This document shows, piece by piece, positions 1 through 10,885 of a stretch of DNA of 64,000 bases. The DNA lies in contig NC_072465.1 in the NCBI RefSeq assembly GCF_027596085.1, positions 20,133,207 to 20,197,206 on the forward strand. Reading direction: 5' to 3'. Made by a program: the position numbers and the translations under genes. A model generated the notes under the pieces. It was not told the origin of the DNA. It ran no database searches and saw only the letters and a list, made by a program, of their open reading frames with translations. Positions within the stretch are counted from its first letter, which is position 1. Every line of letters begins with the position of its first letter. The stretch comes from Anoplopoma fimbria (taxonomy: Eukaryota > Chordata > Actinopteri > Perciformes > Anoplopomatidae).

Positions 1-957
1 TTCAAAGATAAATTCACATAAATGGGAGAAGAACACAAATGAGAGCATAATAAGGGAGTGGACTTTTCTTTTCCAGACACTTGGAAAATAAATGTGTTCC
101 CATTTCAGCGTTACCAAAAAGCTCCTTTCTCGCCCATGTGGAGAACAGCAGATGTGTCTCAGGTTTAAATGCAGAGGCAGATCACACTTCTTCGGGCAGA
201 CAGGAAGCAGCTGGGCCGAGGTGCTGTGGTGTTTTCACTGTCACACATGCAACTGGCTCTGGAACAAATCTAAGGGTTGGCTCCTTGAACTTCTTAAAAT
301 CAAGACCCAAAATTGTGTCACAAAATGTTCCTTCTGACCCGTCCATTACTCTGTCTGCGCTACATTTGAGATGTTTCTCTCACATTACAGGTTATCCTGT
401 TTACTATTAAAGCAGTTTTCTGAGTAATCATGTTGCACCTTTTAGAGCAATGGCGATGAAAGAAGCCAAAAACACAAATCTACAGTCAGTGCAATGACAC
501 TGTTTCATTAAAGCAGTATAATCATGTTCACTTGGTGTGAACAAAAGTGTGAACAAAAAATACGTTAGTTTGATTGATTTTAAAACTTTTTTCAGTGTTA
601 CAGATATAACTAAACATCTTATTTCCTAACTTTTTGATAATGAAAAGTTGCCATTAACAAAAAAAGTGCCAATAATATCATCTTTGATTATGAAAGCAAA
701 CCAGGTCTGATAAATTGTGATATACACATTGGAGCTTTTCCTGTTCATGTGAGATCATTTTGGCTATAAAATGATAAAAACAAATATGTACAGTTTCTGT
801 GTAACAATTTAGTCATGATGCAGAAACATTTCTTTTTTGTTTTTTTTGTATGTCTTGAGTTCAATGTGAAACTGTTCCTTCCTCAATTAAATAAATACTT
901 TATTTTATTTTCAAATTTAGCTGTTTTTTGTAGCACCACCATCAGGAGAATTATTCC

Positions 958-1215
958 CACAATTTAGGTTGTATCATCTCAGATAATACTGACCAATCTA
1001 TCAGACTGTGGTGGATTTACTTCTACAATCATTGGATTCATACACTCACGCAGATTATGTTCTAAAGTTGAAGTGAATGTGATATATATATATAAAATAA
1101 AGATAAAATGAAATTGGTGACATTTTGGACAGATCTGGAAAAACACGACATGAAACTCCATCTTGACTGGTTGGCGGAGGCATACAGCCGTGAATGCTGT
1201 AATTTTAGTTTTGTA
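958..1215. repeat. Fragment of a common fish interspersed repeat
   Basis: Contains GTGACATTTTGGACAGATCT and TTGGCGGAGGCATACAGCC, which I recognise as the end of a repeat whose start (GGCGGAGGCATAATGTTTTT) is seen at 32645. The class is not known to me. Open frames here are not genes. Confidence 0.5.
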
Positions 1216-2924
1216 ATATTTAGAAAAATGAATATTAAAATCGTACTATGGGCCCCCCAACTGTTTAATTGGCTGGCAATCACCTATACCCGCTCTGCTC
1301 TGGTCCGACTGGGGTTACAGTGCCACAGGGAAAGTGAGGGGATAACCAAAGCCATGATGACTCAACCACCGGGGGACATCAACATCTGTTCAAAATTTCA
1401 GTGCAACAGACTGGCAATGCCATGCTTAGAGCCACGCTAGCGTGGACGAAGATACCAGCAAAAAAACAAGGCTTTTGACCATCGATCCAGGTCACTTAAT
1501 TAATATCTGCATTCTAAGACCAATAAATGTTGATGGAGTGATGTTAGTTGTCCTCTAAATCAGCCAGTCATGAGCAGAAGGTGGAACAGGAGGCCCTGTG
1601 TACAAACACAGTTAAACTCACCACAGTTAAATGATCTGTTGGCTCCCTCCTTTCAGACTGGTGGTAATATCTCCTGTTATGCTCAGTCAAACAGCAGAAT
1701 GATTTATGTTAATATTCTTGCAGTTTGCCGCTTTGTTTTTACATCACCTGGCTTTTTTTTACAGTGCTTTAGGCTACTTATGTTGTGAGGTATTTGCTCT
1801 CCTTTTATTCTATGGCTTAGCTGTTTTTATACTTCTTTCTAAATAAATGGGTTTTTTTTTAAATAGGAAAAGGTACTCGTAATGAGAGAAGACAGGATTT
1901 TGAGAAAAATCTTGTTAATTTTTCTGTTTAATTTTACAAACTAGCCTCCAGCTGTCATAAGAGTCTTGCTTTGGTTGACTTGGTTGTGAATGCCAGATGG
2001 TGGGCTTTCACATAACTGCAAATAACGTTGGCAATTGGTTGACGCTTTTATGTTGGAAAGAAAAATATGGAAATCAGAGAAGCAGAAGCAGACAACTTGA
2101 ATAAAACGCCTCCTCCTGTCTCGTCTGGGCTCTTGTGGCGTTATAGAAAGCTAAAGTTAATATAAAATGTCTTTCATATATTAACAGTTTATGGCATTAT
2201 GGCAATGATCAGATACAACAAAACCTATTTCCATCTGTTTTTTGTTCAATGATTTACTATCCTTACTGGCTGAATTAAGTCTCTGTATGTGTGGTGTATG
2301 TCATTTTGAAATAAGTGGAACAAATTTGGGAATAACAAAAAATATAAAGTATTTAATCATGGTGCCTGCATATATAAAACTTGTCACATGTAACTGACGG
2401 GATGAAAAATTAACTGCATTCATGCTGAAAATGGGAATGTTTTAATGGCTGCACAGATTGTGTTTGCATAGTTCATAGTTGTTTAGTTACTCTAAATACC
2501 ATTCCAGGTGTACATAACCTAATCAGAATATCTCAATTTCTATTTTTTTTGTACAGTTTATGGGGATGTCAGTATTTTTGCAGGGTTTGGTTGTCCAGCC
2601 AAACAAGTACCCAATTAAACTTGCATCAAAGCAAAAAAACGTGTTGCGTAATGTCAAGGCTGTCATAAAGGGATGAGGAATACAGTTTGTATAATTCAGA
2701 AGGCATATAAGTCCTGCTTCAGCTCATGAATTTAAAACCAATGTGTAGCACTGGTTTTATTCGATCAAGAAGGAAGGCTGATCCTTATGTCTCACTTCTA
2801 AAAAAATCTGGGTGATTGTTAATGTGAATTTTTTAAACCCTTTAAACCCCTCCTTAATATGTCAAAACAATCCAACTCTAGACTAGATCCTTGACTTTAG
2901 TAAAAGTAGAAATACAGGAGCCCC
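1216..2924. other. No recognisable feature (also 1-957)
   Basis: AT-rich sequence. Open frames are short, overlap both strands and resemble nothing I know. Confidence 0.6.
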
Positions 2925-2945
2925 TCGTTATTAGTGGGGTTACAG

Positions 2946-4351
2946 CAGTAGCTGGCCGTGCATTTTACACCTAGGCCTTCAGTGATGTCCTACCTGAATT
3001 AATCCACCTCTTAATGCCATCATTATGACACCATGGTTCTAGAAACTATACATTTAGACAGAAACGCATTATAACTGGGCGTTGCATAACCTTAACATAG
3101 TCAAGTACAACAGAGTTATATTAATATTTCCGAAGCATTTAAAATCAATAAATCCGCATTTACAATTAAGAGTGTTAAACTACCAGCTTTAAGATCACTT
3201 GGATACTATCAAAACGTTAAAATAAAAGGCGCTTTTAAGGGAATAGTCCAAGAAGTTTTATTAAGTCCACCAATAGTATGTGAGCTTTAACAAGTTTGTT
3301 CACTAAACAGCGCATTGTTTCATTTAAGAAACGTGACGATAAAGACACAAACTATTCACTGAAAATAAAAGAAAACAAACAAATAATTTGCATTTGTTCT
3401 TGAGAATATATTTGCGACAGTGGTGAAGTACTAGTGTATTCCTAGCCTTGAATGTCCACTTTGATATAGGTTAAGCCAAAACAATTCAACAAGTCTCCTT
3501 GAGTCCTTTCACTGCAGGCACAGCTGAGCCAGTGCGCCACACACATCATCTCTGGAAGCATCAAGCATTTATTTTTTATATATTTGTCATTTTATTTCGT
3601 TTATATTTATTTAATAAAAACATCAATTAAATGCTTTGTACTCACCAAAACAACTGAGTATTCCCCAAAACACCTGCTTATTTGAACACAAAATCCATCC
3701 TAGCATCCTCCCTAGCATCCTCGCTAGCATCCTCGCTAACATCGGGGTTGGCCGACCTCTTCTCACGATGTCTAACTTTTCTTGAAAAGTCCGTCTTGAA
3801 AATGTAAGTATATCTGCGACCAAATCGATCTCTTCTCCTCCATCAGCCATCGTGGGTTGAAAAAAACCAGCTTGTAGATCTACACGAATTAGCTCGTTCG
3901 GGTTCACTTTGCTAGCTCTGCGTAGCTCCGCCTCTCACTAGTGCGTATCTAATCAAAAGGCGTGCACGCGCTGACGTTATTGTACGCCTGCTAGCTGGCC
4001 CCGGTGTCGCCAACTCGAAATCTGATTGGTTAACACCACAGTTTCGCTTCCGTTCACTTTAAGCTACAGGCGCCCGCGCTGTTGATTCTGAAGGCCTAAG
4101 GGCAGATTTCTTGGACCCTAGCAACACATGATGGCTGCAATATGATTGGATAAAAGCTCTAACATAAAGGCCAGCCCTCCGATCTCGACCTGAGGCTGGA
4201 AGCAGCGCAACCAAGAGGAAAGCTATAAAATGAAGAGAATAGCCTATGGGGAATAATTTAATACATATTTGTGGAAAAAATATATAATTTATATTCTGAT
4301 GATGTTTAGGCCAGCAGAGAAGGCCTTGCTGGCCCTGACGACCCGCCACTG
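2946..4351 (-). mobile_element. hAT transposon, 1.4 kb, perfect 8-bp target duplication
   Basis: Left end CAGTAGCTGGCCGTGCA and right end in inverted form CAGTGGCGGGTCGTCAGG are imperfect terminal inverted repeats. They are flanked by identical 8-bp GGTTACAG at 2938-2945 and 4352-4359, the hAT signature. On the minus strand an ATG at 3850 opens a peptide with EEIDLVADILTF and EKLDIVRRGRPTP, the kind of N-terminus seen in fish ZMYM1-like hAT-derived proteins. The frame then runs into a short 12-bp tandem repeat (about 3709-3742) and stops at 3623, so no full transposase is present. Probably a deleted, non-autonomous copy. Confidence 0.88.
3623..3850 (-). pseudogene. Transposase-like 5' coding remnant inside the hAT element
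   Basis: 75 codons from ATG at 3850 to stop at 3623. The first 36 residues look like the start of ZMYM1-like/hAT-family proteins of fish. The remainder is low-complexity MLARMLARMLG from a 12-bp tandem repeat and has no family resemblance. No catalytic part survives. Confidence 0.5.
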
Positions 4352-4475
4352 GGTTACAGTGCATGTCATATCACCGCATTATCCCAGATTCAATTCCCAC
4401 CTTTCGTTGCATTCCTTCCTCCACCTTCACCACCTCATTTCTACTCTGTCCTCTGTCAAATACAGGCGAAAAAAT
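4352..4475 (+). repeat. tRNA-related SINE remnant, split by the hAT element
   Basis: Contains GATTCAATTCC, a degenerate B box, and an end CTGTCAAATACAGGCGAAAA typical of a common fish SINE. Its upstream part probably continues at about 2922-2945, on the far side of the hAT insertion. Confidence 0.5.
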
Positions 4476-5079
4476 ACCAAAAAGACAAGAGAAAAAAAGC
4501 AATAATGCAACAGCGTTCATTTTCAAGTAAATGTCTTGAATTCAGAATCTCAAAGCTATAATATGTAGCCACATTGTCAGTTTATGTTTGTTAGCACAGC
4601 ATTCAAACTTACGACTCCTGTAAAGTGAGCGAGAGAGGGAGGGAGAGAGAGCACAGTGGTGGTGGAGCGAGCTAGAGAGTGAACTAAGAGAGGGGCTGTT
4701 AATAATAAGAACATACTGTGAATCAGGAGAATTAAATGTTATTTTCTAAATGTTTCACGTGATGACGTTTTAAAACACAAATAAACACATACACACCTCC
4801 TCACACACCTGCGCCAAGGTGCCGGATTTGAAAATAATGCAGCCCAAGGTGTCTTGAAGTGAATATACAGAAGTATTATCAGTATTATCTGACTGTCACT
4901 ATGGCAAAGTGCTAAACAAAGTCATCTTTTCAATTTAACACTTTATTCAATAATTTAACATCATTAAATTACATTTATTAAAGGAGAAGAAAAAAAAATG
5001 TAAATTCAAGGTGAGAATAAAAATCGTTCCTTTAATTCATACCAGCAGGAACAAACCCAGTCAGTGTAGGCTTAAACAT

Positions 5080-5442
5080 CCATCCATCTTCCGTAACCGC
5101 TTATCCAGTTAAGGGTCGCAGGGGTGCTGGAGCCGATCCCAGCTGTCAATGGGCGAAGGCAGGGTACACCCTGGACAGGTCGCCAGTCTGTCACAGGGCA
5201 GACATATAGAGACAAACAACCATTCACACTCACATCCACACCTACGGGCGATTTCAGAGTCATCAATTAGCCTAACCTGCATGTCTTTGGACTGTGGGAG
5301 GAAGCCGGAGAACCCGGAGAGAACCCACGCTGACACGGGGAGAACATGCAAACTCCACACAGAAGGTTGTCTAGCCCGGGAATTGAACCCAGGACCCTCT
5401 TGCTGTGAGGCGACAGTGCTAACCACTACACCACCGTGCAGC
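5080..5442 (-). mobile_element. tRNA-headed SINE with 12-bp target duplication
   Basis: Read on the minus strand it begins with GCACGGTGGTGTAGTGGTTA (A-box region) and GGTTCAATTCC (B box), continues through a body common in percomorph genomes, and ends in GGATGGATG. It is flanked by identical AGGCTTAAACAT at 5068-5079 and 5443-5454. That is a clean target duplication, so the insertion is fairly young. Open frames across it are chance. Confidence 0.9.
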
Positions 5443-5510
5443 AGGCTTAAACATAATAACATAAAATATCCCTGACCTGTTTTTTTGGAAAAATTTGCTC
5501 TTGAGTTTCG

Positions 5511-5810
5511 GTGGAAACACGGCCACACAGAGAAAGAAGCAGGACACCGGGCTCCACATCAGACCACGGCAGGCAGTTTCTCTGCCAGGATAGTCTGGAG
5601 GAGGAGGCCTGTGGACAGCTGCTGCCTCAACCCCAAGAGGGTCTCGCGTCTCATGGCCTGACCGGGCGCCCAGCCTCCAACACGGCTCTCTATGAGACTG
5701 CCAGCTTGGGCCGTGGAGGAGGAAGCGGTGATGTTGGAGATTGTTGGTGGGCTGAGACTATAGAGAGCAAACAGGAGGTCTGTGAAACTCCATGTTTCTC
5801 ATTGTTCTAG
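5511..5810 (+). other. Unrecognised GC-rich open frame
   Basis: 99 codons, open in a GC-rich patch just beyond a SINE. The peptide has plausible composition (DSLEEEACGQLLPQPQEG, ALYETASLGRGGGSGDVG), but I recognise no family. It could be an exon fragment, a retropseudogene piece or chance. A weak acceptor-like CACACAG lies at 5523-5529; no strong donor is seen. Confidence 0.2.
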
Positions 5811-6764
5811 GTCATGTATCATTATGCTTCTCTATAATTTTTCCTCATAGGCCTTCCTACTGACTCAACTTCTGTTTCCTTTGTATCCTCTGTTTGCTCT
5901 CTCCCTCTCTCTCTGCCTCTCCTCTCTACCTGAGTGAAGGGAAGGAGGATGAGGACAGAGCAGGCAAAGCACATATAGAGGTCCAGGTCAAGATAACCAC
6001 ACCTGATCTGCCTTGAACTGAGCTCTGCCCGCACTGCAGAACACACACTCGCATAGCATTTTAATGCATCCCGGCCTGCCCCAATGGATGGGCTAGCGTT
6101 ATTACAATAGTACTGTGTATGACTCACCAACCCTTATGGAGCGACTGTGGAAAATTGCTCCCTGAGATGAGTTGTGGGGGGCAAAGAAGAGAGAATGCAC
6201 GAGGAGACGATAATGTCTGAAAAGGAATCATCTCCAAAATATTACTCATTCTGTTTACAGAAAAAAATATAGTGGCACAAGTCGTGCATGTATAGAATGG
6301 AGAGATGATAAAAACAAATTATCCCCAAGCACAGGCATAAACACACGTATACAACCAAGGTATTCCTATACAGGGTACATGAATACCCGATTGTTCATGT
6401 TGTCATGACCAAGGTTTGATAGAGAAAGAGCTTATCTATTACAGCGCAATTACCATTGAGTTACTATATGGCCATGATGGCAGAGGGGAGAAAATGAACA
6501 CTTAGCTGCAGCCGATAAAGGGACATTACAGCTGGCCGTGTCGTGGCCCTGTATCGCTGTCTGCTAAGAGGGCACACATCCATCACCGCACCGTGTCCTG
6601 AACAGAGCCGGGCAGGAGGAAGGAGGAAGCTCCAAAGACTTCATCCATCCCCTCTCCTTCTAAATGTTGACTGAAACTCAGAGTGACACCAAAATGTTTG
6701 AGTACACTTTTAAAGTTACTTACTGTAGACATTAGGGCTGGGCATTTGTAATTACTTGTAAAGG

Positions 6765-7085
6765 CATTCGTGATCCCCAGAGGATGACCCCATATGATTT
6801 TGGAGATCCCTTAACTTTTCCTCTAGAGCCATCATCAGGTCATAATTGTTTCAAGCACTTTGATTTATGACCAAATACCAGCAAAACTAAAGGTATTCCC
6901 ATCAGCCTCAGTGGTAGTTTGTGTTTAGTGCTAACCAGCAAATTTTAGTATCATGCAAAACAAAGATGTTGAACATGGAAAACATTATATCTGCTAAATA
7001 TCATCATGGTAACATGCTAATGTTAGCATTTAGCTCAAAGCATCACTGTCAGTGGATCTTCTCAGTGCCACTAGCATGGCTGGGG
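6765..7085. repeat. Interspersed percomorph-type repeat, copy 1
   Basis: Shares blocks with 13110-13395 and 32395-32830, for example TCCCCAGAGGAT, TTTTCCTCTAGA and GCATTTAGCTCAAAGCA. No coding capacity. Class not determined. Confidence 0.55.
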
Positions 7086-10000
7086 ACCCTTAAGTCTACG
7101 ATGACCAGACGTCCAAGTTTGTTTGTTTGTCCCAGGTTCATATCGGCTTTCTCAAATCCCGACAAATATCTGTAAAACACTAAAATATCCTGGTTTTCGT
7201 CACAATTAAGATGACAATAGTATTTACTATGTAATTCTTGTTTCAAGCACTTACATAGGCGTTTATCATGTTTTGTCCCACTCAGTATTACCTTACCCAA
7301 TATAAAAACAAACAATGCACCACAAGTCTGAACACTGATTTGTCTGTATGTTTTTAAATCAATCATCTTATTACAAAACTCAACGGTTAGTGTTTTAAGT
7401 GTATTAATATACTGAGAGCCGAAATAATTGTTCCCTATACTGATGAGCCTCTGGTGCGTTCGTGTGTTAGTGCATGAACTTGTGGTCCACTTAAGGCTCC
7501 TGGTTTGGAGTTTTAAAATATGGTCACCCTACTTTAGTATTGTTGCAATATTTAGTATTTGATTACTTTGGAGTGTTAAGAAAAACATGTTTATATTTCT
7601 CAATACATGGCATGGAAAATAAGTATTGTTCTGGTACTGAACTGAAAATCAGGTATCATGTTGGCACTGGTATTGAAAAGTTGCAAGTTATTGTGAATCA
7701 AAACACTTCTGCTTTTTTGGGCGGTTTTGAGTTTGTTTTCTCTAGTTATGTAATTAACTATTAGTTTGCTGAGTCTCCACTGCGGTTTTGTTGTTGTTGT
7801 TATCCTCTTTTGCATGACTTAATAAATAACGCAGCAGGGGGAGATCTGGGTGTAAAGTGGTCAGCCCTACTTTGGATTGCTCTACTGGTGTTGCTCCACT
7901 TTGAGAGGTCCCCAGTCATCCTCGTGATGTGAGCGGTGTGTTAATCTCTCTCCGTCTCCTTCCCTCTCTCTCTCCCTCCCTCCCTCCCTCTCTCTCCCTC
8001 CCCCTCTGTTTTTCCTGGATGCAAGGAGCGAGGTTGAGCTTTGGAGATAAATCACATCAGAATGGACACTTGGCTTCTGATGATGGGCACCGTGTTTGTT
8101 TCATACATGCATGATGAGTAGCTCGGCTCTCGGCGGGGGCCACCAGTTATGGCATCCCGCCGCTGCCCGTGGTCAATGTGTTGCCTAGACTCGGCTCCCC
8201 CTGGGAGAAAACACACACTGTGCTTGCTATTTGATAAAGCAGTGTGTATTCCGATGCGTTCACGTGTATTTACTGGTGCGAGAGACAAGCAGGAGAACTG
8301 AACATGGGCTCACACAGAGTGCGGAATTGTTGAGGAGAAAAAGAAAATGTGTGTGCGTTGGTGTGTGGTTGTTAACGTGCACGATTTGAAATTACCGCTA
8401 TATATACTGTAGATTCAGGTGTTTGATTTATTTTCCTACACATGCGAGCAATATTTGTAAATGATTGTAGCACACATAGTATTAAACAGCCTTGGGGGTT
8501 TTCACAAGGTCCGATGATTAATAGTGACACACCCAGGGGAGAAATATAGAAAAGGATTTCTGTGCATGTAATGAAATATTAATTGTAATCCGAGTGACAC
8601 CAAATATCATAACTCACGGTGCAGACAGCAGAGAGCGCTCAGGGTCAGCTCGGTGTAAGGATCCCGCCACAGATGAGACTGTGGAGGAGGGAGGGATTCG
8701 TTTTTTTTGTTGTTTTTTTTAATAATTTTTTTATATCTCCAGCATTGCCTGTAATGCATTAATTCAGACATGCATTGAATATATTGGAGAACAGAGGCAG
8801 GGTGAGAGGGAATAAAAAAGAGGAGACACAGGTATGGTGACCCCTCTGCTAAGCCTCCGTATGCACTGAACCTCAGCATCTTAATAAAAAAGAGATCCTG
8901 CGGAAATCTGCTGCACAATTTCAGGGATTTCATGTTTCTTTTTTTTAAGAAGACATGTAATAATGGCGTCTTGTTCGCATTGTTGTTTGTCCTTTTACGA
9001 TTTCGGGAGCTACTGTACATGGTCTGCATTATTGACATGAAAGAAAGACAATATGCTTCTACTAGCTGTGATTTTTCTTTTTTTTTTGAAGGCAGGTTTT
9101 GTTTTTCCTGCAGTGTTCTCCCCATGTCAAAACTTTCTTTATAGATATTGTTTCCTAGACTCAAGCTTAATGGAGATTTCAGTGGAGAAGCGAGCACTCT
9201 GCAGAACCGTTTGGTCACAGATTGCTGGCTCCTCTCTCATTCTACAGTCCTTCTCAGTCTTTTCTCTCTCGCTGTCTTTCATCTTACACCTTTCTCACCC
9301 GCCACCTGCCTGTCACAACCCTCACAATCGGGCATCTGTCCTTCACTCCGTCGCCCCATTTCTCCTCTCGCATGTTTTTTTCCACATCCTCCTCGCTCCC
9401 GCTCCTCCCCCCTCGCCTTGATACTGGTCATGCCTGGCCCCGCAACTACTTTTGTGTCTGATTAAAATGTAGCCCAGGACGATATAAAATATGTGAGGAG
9501 AATTTCATAGTTTCAGCTTCCAGCTCCAAATGCTCTGATAGCTTGGTGCTGGTGGAGAGGAGATTTGCGTTTTTTGTTTTTTTTTCCTCTCCTGGTGGTT
9601 TCTGGCTCCAGTCACCATGTTTCTCTCTGGGTGTTTCTGGATCAAGACATGGCAGTTCTCGCTGCTGAATTATATAAAATCTCTGCTTGGTTTTTAGTTA
9701 ATTAGCCCGAGCAACGAAGAAGCAGGGGGGATGGGGAGATTGATGGCAAGAGGGAAGGAGTGGTGTGTGCGGAGGCGGCGAGGGTAGACTTTCCTTCCTT
9801 TAACTCGGTCCAAGTTGGCCCAAAGGAGGTCGCTGGGGAGGGAGTCTAGGTCAGGACTAAGGAAGGAGAAGAGTTCAGAGCAAACTGAACTCGAAGCAGT
9901 GTGGGCAAAAGGGGAACATCTGAAAACTGTCAAACATCTTAACTACCCTCACATTGGCAAATTTGATCACGATACTCCTCATGCAGAGCTTAACTGTCAG

Positions 10001-10234
10001 CGTGTGTTAGAGGACCTTGACATGCATGTTTTTGATCTTATTACAGATTCTGAACAAGAGAATTATATGTTGAAGGGCTGTAGCTGTCAGTGAGGAAGTT
10101 AATATGGGAGTAGCCTTGTAGAAACATCCACAAATTTAGTTCACTCACCGCAGTCTGACAAGGCTCACGATGTGTTTGTTTGGGTTAGAGGCAATATCAG
10201 CTGGTGTAGACCAAAATCTCTTTGTTGATGATTG
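7086..10234. other. Non-coding stretch, simple-sequence patches
   Basis: Contains a CT-rich patch at 7948-8010, the island at 8480-8640 and a pyrimidine-rich patch at 9230-9420. A 203-codon minus-strand frame (8607-9218) has low-complexity Lys/Asn and Ser/Pro parts and no family resemblance; I judge it chance. Confidence 0.55.
8480..8640. promoter_or_regulatory. Enhancer-like non-coding island
   Basis: CCGATGATTAATAGTGACAC and GAAATATTAATTGTAATCCG are AT-core factor words in complex DNA. No repeat or gene recognised. Confidence 0.22.
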
Positions 10235-10600
10235 GATCGACCCAGGGCAGGACTGCCCATCTGGCAGAGCGGCCACTTTCCCGGTGGGCCGACGTGCCTT
10301 TTAGGCTGAAACAACTGTCTTTTTTTTCTTTTTCTTTGTCTGACCGGCCCATAAAACAGGTAGATCGCCCCATTGTTTTAATTTTATTTTCTAAATTGAC
10401 AGTGAAGAGGGGATGATGATAGAGAAACGTGCCTATATGTCTTTATCTGGAAAACACCGGTGGCAGCAACTTCACGATTGCGCAGTAAGCAATAAAATGT
10501 CCACCGAAAACGCTGTATTTTTGAGTTAGGGTCATTTCTGAAGAACGCCTGGAAGGAATTTCTTCAATTTTGGCACTAACCTGAATGCATACATGTCACT
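10235..10600. repeat. Patch of degraded interspersed repeats
   Basis: GGGCAGGACTGCCCATCTGG and GACCGGCCCATAAAACAGG, then GAACGCCTGGAAGGAATTTC, resemble two common fish repeats. Edges are unclear. Confidence 0.35.
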
Positions 10601-10830
10601 CACTTGGCTCTTGTTATAGTTTGAACTGTCAGAATGTCATTGAAGATATCTTGAATTTGTGTTCAGGCCGTAAGTTAATTGGAGAAAGTATGGAATTCAC
10701 TTTTCAGAAAATGTTATTGTAGCTATACTGTATATATATACAACTCTCTGGTATATTCTTAAGAGTCAAAATGTAATTAGAGATAATTCAAATAGAGTTT
10801 TTACTGGTAATAAATGCATTGTGAATGTTC

Positions 10831-10885
10831 ATTCATTCATTCATTATCCATATCCTGTTAAGGGTCGCGGGGGGGGCTTCAAAAA
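10831..10885 (-). repeat. Fragment of the same SINE family
   Basis: ATCC/ATTC repeats followed by CTGTTAAGGGTCGCGGGG match the 3' end of the SINE at 5080. Confidence 0.6.

Noticed and set aside
5109..5528. Two-strand frames of 108-139 codons
   Set aside because: They lie in the SINE at 5080-5442 and match its common repeat sequence.
9053..9110. MLLLAVIFLFFLKA as a possible nxph4 signal-peptide exon
   Set aside because: Hydrophobicity comes from a T run, the ATG context is poor, the donor is weak and there is no similarity to neurexophilin signal peptides.
8607..9218. 203-codon minus-strand frame
   Set aside because: Low-complexity stretches from T-rich DNA, no known domain, no splice support; chance length.
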